NCBI GenBank assembly: GCA_947179155.2
Contig: OX359264.1
Span: 44,882,202 to 44,946,201 of the forward strand
From: Hedera helix
Taxonomy: Eukaryota; Streptophyta; Magnoliopsida; Apiales; Araliaceae
Direction of reading: 5' to 3'
Length of the DNA: 64,000 bases
Position 1 is the stretch's first letter. Each line of letters begins with the position of its first letter. Below the pieces are notes generated by a model. The model made no database searches, had not been told where the DNA came from, and saw only the letters and a program-made list of their open reading frames with translations. Positions 1 to 12,100 of the stretch are shown here, in pieces. Position numbers and translations under genes: made by a program.

Positions 1-777
1 AATCATGACCAATAATATAAGGCAAGAGTTGTAATCCCCTCTCTTTTCCATTGTTATCTTCTCTGAGTTAAAAGCATATTCTCAATTTTATCTCAAAAGA
101 AACCTCATTCGATACTAACCCGCTGTTCTTCTCCTCTACTTCTTTGTGTACATTTTCTTGCTGACAATAAATCAAAGAATTTAGTTCAATCACCTCTCTA
201 GAATTAACCTAATTATCCTCTTCTACTACTTCTTAATAATTCACTGAACCAACATCATATTTCTTAAAAAAATCATATTTAACCCCAAAACCTCGTCTGT
301 TTCAGGATAACAACTTTGAATTTCACCGATTCTAGGGCGAGTTCAGGATTTTGGGGGCGAATTCTGAGATGGGTTCTGTCATTGAGGGTTCAAGGTTTTG
401 CTGAGAAGTGGAAGGTACTAAAGATGATGAAGATGGTGAAGAAGAAGCGGTTTCTCTCGTGTAAACGTTTGAGCCTCAATCACTGATTGTTGGATCTGTA
501 TTGGGTTTGGTTGATAATTGTGATTCTGTGATTAAGATCGCCGGAGGGAGTGGTGTCTTCGCCCGGAGGGAGTGAAGGATGTCATTTAGAAAACTAAAAG
601 AGGGTAAAATTGTAATTTCATGTGATTTAACTAACTTATTAAAAATGACTTATAAGTCATTTTTAAAAAGGTTACAAAATGTTTGCTTATTTTTGACTTA
701 TCTATCTTAACTAACACATTTTCAACAATCTCTCTCGAATAAGTGACTGTCCTATAAGTTAATTATAAGGTAACATT
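1..777. other. Unassigned AT-rich sequence
   Basis: No coding region can be supported. There is a short G-rich patch around 330-570, with direct copies of a cggagggagtg motif near 540-575. A near-palindrome, acttataagtcattttt, lies around 648-664, and related ataagt/acttat motifs recur to about 770. That is the kind of end sequence seen in small non-autonomous DNA transposons, but I cannot define paired terminal repeats or a target duplication. The segment ends abruptly where the gypsy protease relic begins near 778. Confidence 0.3.
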
Positions 778-1390
778 TGTAGACTTCGCTTCTTTCAACT
801 CAAGATTCTTATATACGGATAATGACATCAAGTTTATACTTGCTCTTAAATCGCACAACTTATTCCCAAAATATTGACTCCAATGGTACATAGAATTGTG
901 AAATTACCCGGATCCTTGAGCTTTGGTGGTAACTTCTTTTATAAAATCGATTTGCATTCATCTGTAAGCGCCACAATCTTGAAATCACATAACTTCTTTA
1001 TGTTGGACAAAATACTCTTTATAAACTTCACGTAACTATGCATTTGTTCCAAGGCATCTGTGAAAGGGATATTGATATGAAGCATTTTGAATATCTCCAA
1101 GAATTTCAAAAATTGCTTGTCAAGTTTTGATTTCTGAAAGTTTTATGGAAATGGCACCCGGTGGCACAATCTGAATTTGATTAGGATTCACTGCTAGATT
1201 TTTTTTATTGCCTTATTTTCTTAGCCTCATGCTTCCCCTTTATGTGTTCAACCTCACTATCATCTTTTATACTCGGATGTGAACTTTTTAGCTCTCCCCT
1301 AACTGCCTTTGGTAGCTCTTTACCAATGCGAAGCATCAGCACTCTTGATGAGTTGAAGGATGTTACCGAATTTGGGGGCAAAACCTTCAA
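778..1390 (-). pseudogene. Athila-like gypsy gag-protease relic
   Basis: On the minus strand this piece matches, in scrambled frames, the gag-protease junction of the two Athila-like elements further right. Recognisable landmarks are a conserved LRSGKEL-like gag motif near 1340, a KLDKQFLKFLE block near 1100, a DALEQM block near 1060, and the aspartic-protease motif near 840-860. That protease motif reads CDLRAS here instead of CDLGAS, so the active-site Gly is replaced by Arg. Several stops and frameshifts are present. It lacks LTRs, and its left edge at about 778 is an abrupt junction. It is a dead fragment of the same lineage as 28068-35071 and 49616-56679. Confidence 0.7.
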
Positions 1391-1954
1391 ATTTGTTGAA
1401 GCACAGTTGATTCTTGGTGATGACTTGGAGAGAAGACATGATTTCTTCTTTATATTACACTAAAAATCAATGAAGTTCAGTGAGATTTGTGACTTAGAAA
1501 ATTTTAGGGCTTGGAAGTTTGAAGAAAGATAATAGTGAGCAAATGAAAACTGATAGCAATTGAATTGGTGAAATTTAGAAAGTTAAAATTTGAATTGGTA
1601 TAAACATTTCCCTCATTTTTTGCAGAGTGGGACAGGTGTCACACTCCTATTAGTTTGTAGGTTGGCTAAAACGGCTGAACAATTATTAGTAGTTATATCA
1701 GTCCTTTCACCTGTTTTTGACATGCCCGAGTCTGTTCGTCTTCACCATGCGCCTCAACTTGTTGCTCTACTAAATGATCAACATTAAATTTTATAGAGCA
1801 AGTAATATTCAACAAATATGCTTTTAGCTTTCGTAAAGTAGTCCTTTATAGGGTGTTTAACTTTACGATCCATTTAGCTCTACTATCCATCATTAAGCAA
1901 TTTCACTCTATAATTTCTCACCTACATGATTAGTTCTAGCAATGCAAAATATAT
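1391..1954. other. Non-coding junction region
   Basis: No gene can be supported. The left part follows the gypsy relic. The right part (from about 1800) should be the 3' untranslated region of the minus-strand copia element, whose pol reading ends at 1955. I could not find a polypurine tract or LTR boundary, so the 3' LTR of that element is either deleted or too decayed to see. Confidence 0.3.
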
Positions 1955-3640
1955 TCAACTTATATTTGACGTTCTTAATTTCCTAATTAACTTATTAAAT
2001 CTTAATTCATCTAGAGGTTTTGTGAACGCATCAACAAGTTGATTATCTGTTGAGATATAATGTAAAGTGATATTGCATTTAAAATAAGATCCCTTATAAA
2101 GTGATGCTTTATGTCTATATGTTTAGTCCTAGAATGTAGAATAGGATTATGAGTTATAGCAATTGCACTAGTGTTATCACAATAAATAGGAATACATTTA
2201 AACTCAAACCCATAGTCAACTAGCTGATTCTTTATCCATAAGATTTGAGCACAACAGCTTCCAACAGCAATGTACTCAACTTCTGCAGTTGAAGTTGATA
2301 CAAAGTTCTACTTCTTATTGAACCATGAGACAAGTCTATTCCCTAGCAGTTGACAATTCCCACTAGCATTCTTCCTGTCTATTTTGTATCCTGTAAAATC
2401 AACATCTGAATAACCTATTAGATTAAAGGGAGACTCCTTGGGATACCACAGTCCCAAATTAAGAGTACCCTTGAGATATCTAAAAATTCTTTTAATAGAA
2501 ATCAAATGGAATTCCTTAGGGTTAGCTTGAAATCTAGCACAAATACAAGTTGAAAACATAATATCAGGTCCACTAGTAGTTAGGTATAGGGTCAGAGTCA
2601 ATCATATCCCTGTATTAAGTAATATCAATATTTTTACCATTTTTATCTTTGTCTAGCTTTGTTGTAGGAGCCATTAGAGTCTTTATGGGAGTGACTGATT
2701 CCAAACCATACTTTTTTAGTAGATCTCTGATTTACTTGGCTTGGTTAATGAAGATGCCTTTATCAGTTTGTTTCACTTGAAGTCCAAGGAAGAAGGTCGA
2801 CTCACTCATCATGCTCATCTCAAACTTGCTCTGGATAAGTTTGACAAAACCTCTCACATAACTTTTCGTCAATAGAACAAAAAATTATATCGTCTAAATA
2901 AATTTAAACTAAAAATATTTTATCTTTGTATTTATTAAGGAATAATGTTATGTCTATTCTACCTCTAGTAAAATATTTTTCAATAAAAAAAATAGTTAAT
3001 GTTTCATTCTGTGTTTTATGTACTTGTTTTAATCCACAAAGTTCTTTATCTAACTTATAAACATAATTATAGTGAGTTAGATCAACAAAACCTAGATGTT
3101 GCTCAATATACACCTCTTCTTGAAATTCACCATTCAGGAAAGTATTCTTGACATTCATCTGAAAGACTTTGAACTTTATATGGGTTGCAAAGGCAAGAAA
3201 CTTCCTGATTGCTTATAATCTTGCTATTGGTGCATAGGTTTCATCATAATCGAGTCATTATTCTTGAGAGTAACCTTTTGCCATCAGTCTGCCTTTGTTC
3301 GTTGTGATCACACCATCTTCATCTATCTTATTCTAAATATCCATTTGATGCCAATCACTAGATGATCCCTTGGCCTAGGAACCAATCTACAGACTTTGCT
3401 CTTTTCAAACTAGTTTAATTCATCTTGCATTACTTCTATCCAACTTGAATCTTGAAGAGCCTCACCAATCCGCTTAGATTCCATTTGAGAAAGGAAGCTC
3501 AAATAGAAAGACTCATTCTGGTTGTAGATCTTGTACTTGCCCTTACTGTTGGATCACCAATGATAAGACCTTATGTGTGATCCCTTACCCATCTTCTTCT
3601 AGACAGAACATCTGTCCTCGTTCCTTCTTGACTGAATATT
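1955..3640 (-). pseudogene. C0 reverse transcriptase and RNase H remnant
   Basis: Minus-strand open stretches carry copia RT-RNase H signatures. At 2904-3158 there is an MDVK-like 'MNVKNTFLNGEFQEEVY' block followed by 'LCGLKQ', which is the RT palm. At 2308-2601 there is 'RIFRYLKGT' and an RNase H motif reading 'GYSDVDFTG' where the family normally has a SDADYAG-type sequence. The C-terminal 'AFTKPLDELRFNKL' lies near 1990-2030 and the natural-looking stop is at 1955-1957. Stops separate these blocks. The function would have been copying element RNA to DNA and degrading the RNA template; it is now inactive. Confidence 0.82.
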
Positions 3641-4625
3641 TCTAGGTTCAATTTTGCATGTTCTGAAGTTAATAGATCTTCAATTGATAGAGTACCCAGA
3701 TCAAGTATAGTCTGCCCTACGATTTCTTTATTGGACTCAATGATCGCTGGGTTGAGGATCGTAGGGTCACAACTTGCTCTATGTTTTTTGATTCTGACTT
3801 TACGATCATAAGATGGTTGATCGTAATATCTACCTGCTCTATATGCTCATAAAATATAATAGCCTTATTTGGCTCCAGATTGTTAATTTCATCAAATGTA
3901 ATGTGAATAAAAACTTCAACAGTTAACAATCACTTATTAAAACACAATAAACTTTACTATTATTAGAATATCTAAGAAAGATACATTCGTCTGACTTAGG
4001 TTAAAACTTAGTCAGATATCTCTTATTTTTGTTGTGGATGTAGTAGGTACAACAAAAAATGTGCAGGTAACCAAGGTTAAGTTTCATTCTCTTCCAAAGT
4101 TTATAGGGTGTCTTCTTAAGCGTAGAGTGAATAAAAGATCAATTTTGAGGATAGTAGAAAGTATTAACAGCTTCAGCCCAAAAATATTCTGGCATCTTTA
4201 TAGTTGCTAGAATTGTCCTTCCTGTTTTGATGAGAGTTCTATTCAAGTTCACCTCAAAGAAATTAAGCTCTCTTTCATGATCACTCCTTATAGCCTTGAT
4301 CTCCTCACCCTTTTCATTCTCAACCAGCTTGAAGTGTCTGATTAAATTGGAGCTGGTTTTATCCTTCGAGGCTAGAAAAAATACCCATGTAAATCTGTTG
4401 TAGTCATTCATTATGAATAAAGTGTACTTTTTTCCTCCAAGGCTGACAGTAAGTATAAACCCCAAAAGATCTATACGTAGAAGTTGCGGGGGCCTATTGT
4501 TGGAGTTGACTGTCTTGTTCTTGAATGAAATTTTTGTTTGTTTTCCTAGCTGAGATGTTCTGCACAGGTTTTCTTTGATGAAGGCCAGCTTGGGTAGCCT
4601 ATAGACTAGATTTTTAGATACCAAC
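3641..4625 (-). pseudogene. C0 integrase remnant
   Basis: The 161-residue open stretch at 4139-4624 contains the integrase zinc-finger tail (CRTSQLGKQ, normally CxxCQLGKQ) and the start of the catalytic core, with DLLG in place of the usual DLxGP. It continues through 'NDYNRFTWVFFL'. A second piece covering the C-terminal linker lies near 3717-3929. The reading continues, in frame, with the GAG-pre-integrase motif at 6674-6730 once the solo LTR and one copy of its target duplication are ignored. The second zinc-finger Cys before QLGK is now Ser. Confidence 0.82.
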
Positions 4626-6673
4626 TGATGAGTGGATTTTATACTTACGAATTAAATACATTTAAGCTTGATAATTTGTGAATCTTTAAGTGTTTTATGT
4701 AATTTTATATGTGTTTTAATCTTGTTTACGTTTTATATTACTTTTATATGTTTTTACTTCATTTTGTAGGATTTTGGAATAAGGGCTTGGTAGATCAAAG
4801 CTTAGAGTTGCCAGATTTGGATTTCTAGCTTGCCGTTTATGCAGCAGTCACTTGCAGCTCAATTTGGACATTGATACAGCCATTATCTCTTAATTCATTC
4901 AGCATGAAAGTTGTATATATACTTATCAGCTTTCCAAAACATCTTAAATCAACTCAATCGGAGGTCGGATGAGAGAGTTATGACCAAAACACTGAAGGAG
5001 GCTACAACAGTCAAAAAAGGAACATTTCTGGGCAGTTTGTACTAGCGCCGCGATGGTGGCAGCGGTGCTTTCCACCGCCACAACGGTGGTACAAACCCAG
5101 AATTTAGCAGAACGTTTGACCGCCGCGGCGGTCAAAGGCACCGTCGTGGCGGTGCACTGTTCCTGGTCGCGATTTTCAGTTTTTAAGTCATTTTTGAAGC
5201 CCTAAATCCAAAACTTTCATTTTCCTTTTCAAATTAGAGAGAGATAGGCGATTCTAGGGAGATAGAAGAGAAGGGAAGGTGGTTTCCTTCATTGGATGCC
5301 TACTTCCCCTTGATTTCTAACCCTAGTTTTCCCAATTTTTGGAACTTGTTAGCAAATGATGAAGAAAATGAAGAGCAACAAGAAGGTCATTGATGGAGAT
5401 ATGGGTGAGAAAGCTTGGATATTTACTTGGATGACAACAAGTTGTATCTTCTTAACTCTTTATTATCCTTGTTTTTCATTGTATTGGATTACTTGATGGT
5501 TATGTAATGAATATTGGCTAGACTTCTCTCATTGAATCTAAGTATTGTTTTGGTACCCAAATGGTTGTTTGAGTTGATTTTCTCTCTCTTGATTGGCACC
5601 ATGAATTGGATTATCATGTTTAGTTTTTCATGTATGGATTGCTTGGCTTAATGATTAGTGTGGGTTTCTATATGAAATTGACAAATGGATTATAGGATTG
5701 ACCTAAATGTGACAACATGTGATTGTGCTATTCTACATAGTTGGGATGTATGATTTGCATATTGGATAGAAATATACCTGTATGCCATGTGTAACCAGTT
5801 AAGAACCTGAGCTTCATAACCCTTGTTTATTGTAATTCTCATAGAAATATAGTGGATTAATTAGACTTAGGTATGCTTGTATTGCTATCGAGAGAGGCGT
5901 ATAAGTATTGATGTGTTCTTGGTTGACCATTCGTTGGTTAAGACCATATGAGTGGGTTATCATGTTTTGTGCTAATTGTTAATTGTTTGGCTTTGTAATC
6001 ACTTCTGTAACTTATATGAAATTGGAAGATGGATTATAAGTTTGAGCTTGAATATGTTAACACGTGTATGTTATTTGGTCTTAGGATTGAATTCATATTT
6101 GCCTAAAGGATAGACATATACCTTTGTGCCACATGTAGCCTATGTGAGAATTTGTGCTTTAAAAACCCTACTTGTGTTAGTTCTCATAGAAATATAGTGA
6201 ATTATCTTGCTTGGATTGTTCTTGTCTGAATTCTGTCGAATAGGATAGGTTTGGATGAGATATGCTTATCTGGCTATCGAAAGATGCCTATAAGTACTAT
6301 CGTATTCTCGGTTAGCCATTTGTCGTGACCATAAGGATTGAGAGGAGAGTTAGGAGATGAAAGTGAAATATTAGGGGAAATTGCAGACTTAGATTCACCT
6401 ATCTTTAAATGCTTTCTAGTTTAATTGTTAATTTGCGTTATGTCAATTTACATTTCACTTCTTCATTCAATTAAACGTTTGAACTAAGATTGACTCGATG
6501 CAGTCAGTATTTGGAACTCGTTAGAACTAATTCCTCGTGGGATCGACTTTTACTTTCACTTTATTACTTGTTGACCGTGTATGCTTGCACATTATTCATT
6601 CAAACGAATTCGATGTCGGAGCTTTTTAAATAAATAAATATCACAAAATAAATAGTTCCGATTCCGACCAGCA
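4626..6673 (+). mobile_element. Solo LTR, Athila-related (S1)
   Basis: A 2,048-bp block starts TG (tgatgagtgg) and ends CA (ccgaccagca). It is flanked by perfect 5-bp direct repeats, ccaac, at 4621-4625 and 6674-6678. It interrupts the copia integrase reading frame, which rejoins across it. Its 3' part shares the end architecture of the Athila-like LTRs in this window: a cgtgggatcgac-type motif, 'ttattacttgttgaccgtgta', and motifs resembling 'gccacatgtaac' and 'gataacatgtga'. This gives plus orientation. No internal region or second LTR remains, as expected after LTR-LTR recombination. It contains a GC-rich island at 5041-5170 and an internal direct duplication at about 5590-6330. Confidence 0.9.
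5591..6335 (+). repeat. Imperfect direct duplication inside solo LTR S1
   Basis: About 5591-5940 and 5942-6335 are diverged copies of one ~350-390 bp block. Both run through the landmarks 'tatatgaaattg', 'ggattata', 'acatgtg' or 'acacgtg', 'ggatagaaatata' or 'ggatagacatata', 'ctcatagaaatatag', 'gctatcga' and a tataagta motif, in the same order. It predates loss of the internal region because it lies wholly within the LTR. Confidence 0.65.
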
Positions 6674-7180
6674 CCAACTTGGACATGTTCTTAGAGTTTA
6701 GGTGGGCAAGCCTTCTATGCCATAACCAGTTTACACCATCTCAAGCTTTGGCAAAGAAGCAAGTTGTTACAATTGAGCTCAACTTACTAGATCCACCGCA
6801 TGAACATTACCATCTCTTATCCTAGTCAGCTTTATATGATTTATTTCTAGATTTTTGATTTCACATTAATTGTTAAGGAAGACTACTTGGTGTCCTTTAT
6901 TGCACAACTGACTAATGCTTAACAGGTTATACTTTAATCCTTCAATATAAGCAACTTTCTTGAAGGAGACAACACAATTTCCTATGGTGCCATATCCTCT
7001 AGTCTTACCAGAGTTGTTATATCTGAAAATAATTGTTGATCCATCTTTCTCTATGAAGCTTGACAAGAGAGCCCGATTTTCTATCATGTGCCTTGTACAG
7101 ATACTGTCTAGATACCATGCTAATCAGTGGAGCTCCTGACCTGCAAGAAAATTTAAGCTTCATTTTGGTAACCACGCTTG
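6674..7180 (-). pseudogene. C0 protease and GAG-pre-integrase remnant
   Basis: Near 6674-6730 the minus strand reads WLWHRRLAHLNSKNMSKLV, the GAG-pre-integrase (HRLGHLN-type) motif of copia polyproteins, up to the solo-LTR target site. Upstream, 6866-7087 gives the protease C-terminal part with 'NNSGKTRGYG', 'VAYIEGLKYNLLSISQLC' and 'GHQVVFLNN'. The protease active site DSGCS, expected just upstream, is not readable; the N-terminal part is decayed. It closely parallels the protease at 57582-57947. Confidence 0.8.
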
Positions 7181-8706
7181 TTTAGGTCTGGATGGGTTAG
7201 TTCTCTTTGGAATCTAGATTTATCTAATTTTGGGTATTTCAATTACAAGATAAGCATCATAACTATACACAGCAGCAATATGTCCAGCAATGACAGGTAT
7301 AGTATTTTATATGTTGTATACTTGTGTGTATATGACTGGAAACCTTATCTTATGAGACATATATGAGACAATTAAACTTTTAGCCTTTCTTTTCAGCTCA
7401 TATTGTTTCTGCTGCTATGCTACTATATGGTTTTGGGAGTTCATAGAGTGAAAGGCAACTCTATGATTTTACCTGGTTACTTCGTATAGTGAGTTTTTAT
7501 TGACTCTACAATCTTTCGTGGTTTGATCGTAGTGTTGGCATTTCTCCGTATTTTCTTAAAACCGAGGTCAGTGTGTAATCGATTATTCTCAAGGATTATA
7601 ATCGGATCAGTAGGAACAAAAGACCTTTGAATAATCTGCTCAACAACTTGTGTTGATTTCACAAAAACAATACTTCTATATAAGTAAAAGTAATGTTGTT
7701 GTTACTCTCAATACATCTTCCTACACTCTAAGTTGAGGGTGATTCCCTAATTCCCGAACCTAATCTGTTAGAACTCGATCTCTGGCTCATGATTAAGGAG
7801 TCTATGGAAGACGAAGACCTATTCTGCTTTAAGATTGTTTTCTCTAACTCCTCAATCTTGGAGACTAGAGTACACTTTCTCAGTGTTGATTGCTCAATAG
7901 TTACTCTCAATGCATTATTATCAGCTTCAAGTTTTGATAAAGAAGAAGCATTATCTTGAATTGTCTCCAACTCAAGTTGTACTTTTTCTTTGTCTACTTA
8001 AAGTAGAGAATGATCCTTTGAGATTACCCTGAACCACTTCACGTATTTATGCAGATCAATTGTTATATCACATAAAGTAGTTCTTGGGTTATGTATATCA
8101 TTATAAGGAGAGTTGAAGTTAAATATCTCATTGATATCAATTTCTTAAGTATCAGTGGTAATTTTCTTGGTTGGTTCAATGGCCATAAGGCAGAGGTTGG
8201 CTTTGTAAGGTCCTTCATTTTCACTTGACTTAGAGTCTGAGTCACTTTTTCTTGCACTCTAATAACCCTCAACAACTAGTCCTCTATCCTTATTATAGAA
8301 TTTCTTTGGGTATTCCTTCTTATCCTTTTTGACATACTTTTTCTTTTTATCTTTCTTCAGCTCCTCTCTTATTAGCTTAGTACAATCCGCAATGAAATGT
8401 CCTGACTTTTTACAATTATAACACAGGTCTTTTACATAGTATTTCTTATTGTTGTTGTAGTTATTGAAATGTTTATCGATACTGCTCTTGCTTTTTCTCA
8501 TAAGCTTTCTTAGCCTTTTGGCAAGTAGATCAATATCTTCATCTTCATCTTTTGATTCACTTTCCTCCATGGGGGTTTTGGAGAGACTTTTTACAGCTTT
8601 GAGGGCAATACATTTATCTTTATTTGTTGATGTTGTCTTAATCCTCTGATTGAGTTCAAGCTCAAAAGTGAGCAAGTTTCCATATAGTTACTGCAAAGTC
8701 AACTTG
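7181..8706 (-). pseudogene. C0 gag remnant with CCHC zinc knuckle
   Basis: The open stretch at 8259-8675 holds 'GNLLTFELELNQR', an acidic and basic linker, and the zinc knuckle CYNCKKSGHFIADC (CX2CX4HX4C), followed by a lysine-rich tail. The 7728-7970 piece is the coiled-coil-like C-terminal gag (SKIEELEKT), and 7477-7662 a further fragment. A stop (CAG to TAG type) interrupts 'LQ*LYGNLL' near 8690. Gag would have formed the virus-like particle and bound element RNA. The N-terminal two-thirds are missing at the junction with the LARD LTR at 8707. Confidence 0.8.
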
Positions 8707-9107
8707 TGACATCCTAGATTTTTGATAAGATTCTAAATAAGGATCTTGGCTAATTAAATAAATGTTAGAAATTAAAACCTAGTTTGAAAAGACATAAAGT
8801 TTAAATAAGTGATTAAATTTAATTTATTATTTAATCAATGTGTTAAGAATGACCTATGTGGTTGAAATTATAAAGAGGGACTCTAGATGAAAAAAGGGGG
8901 TCTATAGAGCTTATAAGGATCAATCATTAATGAAGGATACATTAGTGGCTTGATATATAATGGAATTATATTAAATATAATTTACTATAGTTGAATGAAA
9001 ATAAAACGGATTAAAGGCAAAAGATAGAATATAACACATATGATTAGGTAGTTAGAAAAGAATTACTGTAAGACTCTATGTTGTGTCAGAATGTGGTAAA
9101 TTGAATG

Positions 9108-9169
<62 letters not shown>

Positions 9170-12100
9170 GGATCAATCATTAATGAAGGATACATTAGTG
9201 GCTTGATATATAATGGAATTATATTAAATATAATTTACTATAGTTGAATGGAAATAAAATGGATTAAAGGCAAAAGATAGAATATAACACATATGATTAG
9301 GTAGTTAGAAAAGAATTACTGTAAGACTCTATGTTGTGTCAGAATGTGGTAAATTGAATGTATATATATATATATATTTGATCTAATAATGAAAGAAAAA
9401 TTTAGACTTAGAGAAAAATAGAAATGATTGATGAATGTATGAATTAAGCTTAGGTTATGAAAATTCATAACTAGCTTAATAAATAGGCCTTGAAAGGCTA
9501 GGTTATGAGAATGACAAGGCAACATATGTCAGAATTTGCAGAAATAATGAAACTGTTTAATCTAATCTATATATTAGGAATTAATTGAATAATAAGGATT
9601 ATGAAATTTAATATTTGAAATGGATTAATAAATCAATATTAATTGATTAAATTGAATTGGGTATTTATACCACGTATAAATACAAAAGGTAATACTCCTG
9701 GAAATGAGTAAAATGAATGTAGAATGCATGTATGATGCAAAATGTCATGTGTGTATAATGTAAATAAATGTAATGATTTAAAAGTCGTAAAACGGTAATA
9801 TGAGCTTAAAAGGATAAAATATGATGAATTTTGGTAATCCGATCAGGGTTCCCTTCTCGAGAAAACAGTTTTTTAAAAAAAGCGAGCATTTCTATTATTT
9901 AAAATAAAGGAAATTGAAATTAATTAAATGTGGAACCGAGAAGGTTTGTAGGAAAATGAATTTTAGTTAAGAAAAGTTATTTAGTCGGTTTGCGATTAAA
10001 TGACTAATTAAGCTGTGAAATGAGACTACGTGAAGGTAACACAATAAAAAATGAATGACCTAGTCGGTCTGTTGAAAGAAAAATTAATTTAAATGAGCAT
10101 GAAATGAATTAATGAGAGGAGGTTATAAAAGTTTCATTTAATGGAAACTTTCTCTTAAAAAAAAATCTAAGAAATTTGGCTTTTGAGCAAATTGCCATTA
10201 ACAAATTATTTAATGACCTTTTTGTCCTAAAGGGGTGAAAATGACCAAAATATCATTGACAAATTAAGTAAGGACCGTTGCGTCCCAAGAGGTGAAATGA
10301 CAAAAATACCATTGGCTAAATATGTGAAATGACCAAAATATCATTGGATGGGTTAACCATGATTATGTTATTTTAACTAGCTTAGTTAAGGCTCATATAA
10401 CTTAATAAGCAAAGCAAGAGTCTTCTGCATTTTCATTTTTGCTAGAAATCAACCATAAGAAAGAGAAATAGAGAGGGAAGCCATGAAATAGAGAGAGAAA
10501 GCTTGATCGAGAAAGCTAGAAGGCTTGGATGGTCATGGAGCAAGAAGAAAAGCTGATGGCCTCGTCATGACAAAACTTTATATATAAGAAGATTGATGAT
10601 CCATAGAGGTTTTAAAGTTCTCCAAGCTTAAAACTTTGATTTATGGTAATCTATGTATGTATGTATGTATAGTTAAAGTCATAAATTATGGAAGATTATT
10701 TGTCTAGAGCTGGAAGATTATGGTGAAAGCTTAAGCTATAAGGTTGAAAGTGAAAGTCTTGTGTGTTTTTAATGTTTTAGAGCATGTTAGAGACCTTCAA
10801 GTAAAGAAAGTATGAATTTGACGTCTAAAATTGGCTGTAGTAGCTATATGTTCATGTAAATATATTTTAAAGATAAATTAATTTTGAACAATTCATATAG
10901 GTATGATATAAGTCTACAAAAGTTATAAATGAACTATTTAATAAGTGTATGAAAAGTGGAGTCTAAGAATTGAAAAGTGAATTTTATGAAAAGTTTTGTA
11001 AAGTTGATGAAAATCTAATTGAAGGGTGATTTTTGACAATTTTGAAAGTTTAATGGTAAAATGAAGTTAAATGACTTAGTTTTATGTTATTACACGTGTC
11101 TATGTTGATTTGGTAGTCAATGGATGAAAGTTAGAATAAAAATGCATTTCGAGCGATCGAAATCGATCGTTTCGACCCAAAACGGGATTTTATGGACAAA
11201 TCCATCCTCGTGCAAAGCTAAGTTATTTTAAAGGTCTAGACATGTCTTATATGATGTATAGAGACTATATCAAGTGTTGGAATGAACTTTAGAAGTGAAT
11301 GACCAAAAATCACAAAGTTGACGAAAATGTTGAAAATATGTCTAAGTATAAAAATAAGTTTAAACGCCTTCTTACGGGCTATTGTTTCGATAATTTTAAG
11401 AAGACAAATGAGCCAAATAGTATTTTTTTAAAAAAAAATTGGGTAGTAATACCTAGCTATGATTCAAATTTGAGCGTAATTGGATATAAGATGAAGGAGT
11501 TAAAAATCAGCAAAGTGAGTGCAAAAATCCATTTTCCTGATTTCTGAACACTGCACCTGGGCGTTGTGTTTTGTACTAAACACAGCGTCGGGGCGCAGTT
11601 CGACAAAGAAGAATTCGCTGGGGGCGAATTCAGTTAACGCTAGGGTGAGATGTCCTGTACCCAGAAAAAATTTGAAGTGTCCAAAAAGCTATATTTTGAT
11701 GTGGGATGATAGAGATAGGTTATGTAAACCCTAGATTGATAAAAATGGTCAATGTAGAGGGTGTTAATGTATAATGAAACAAGAAATGGTATAATTTAAC
11801 ATACCCAAAAGCTAAGTAAAAGTATGATAATGCTTACGTAAAAGGTCGGTAACGAGTTAGGATATGTTATTAACTTATGTAAGGTGTAATACATCAAAAG
11901 GGTAATGAATAGAGGCTAATGGTCAAGTGATTATGATTTAAGTTTGACGATGATACGAAATGTGATATAACCTTATAATGATATATAGGTTCAATGTTGA
12001 CAGATAGAGTTCAGATTGACAAACCGACAAGACGGATATGAAAGACGTTTGAGGAGTGTAAAAAGTTAACATGGATATGTATAACAGACAAGTTTTCAGA

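Larger units (their letters stand above)
1955..8706 (-). mobile_element. Decayed Ty1/copia element (C0), interrupted
   Basis: Reading leftwards from 8706, the domains come in the copia order: gag with zinc knuckle, protease, GAG-pre-integrase, integrase, reverse transcriptase, RNase H. This integrase-before-RT order defines Ty1/copia. The gag and protease motifs resemble those of the copia element at 57564-60452, so the two belong to related lineages. Many stops and frameshifts make it non-functional. It is split by a solo LTR at 4626-6673, and its 5' end (start of gag, primer site, 5' LTR) is lost where the LARD-like element begins at 8707. Confidence 0.85.

Noticed and set aside
11299..11734. 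Two overlapping plus-strand frames in LARD LTR A
   Set aside because: They lie in an LTR, have no recognisable domain, and the segment is wholly deleted in LTR B.
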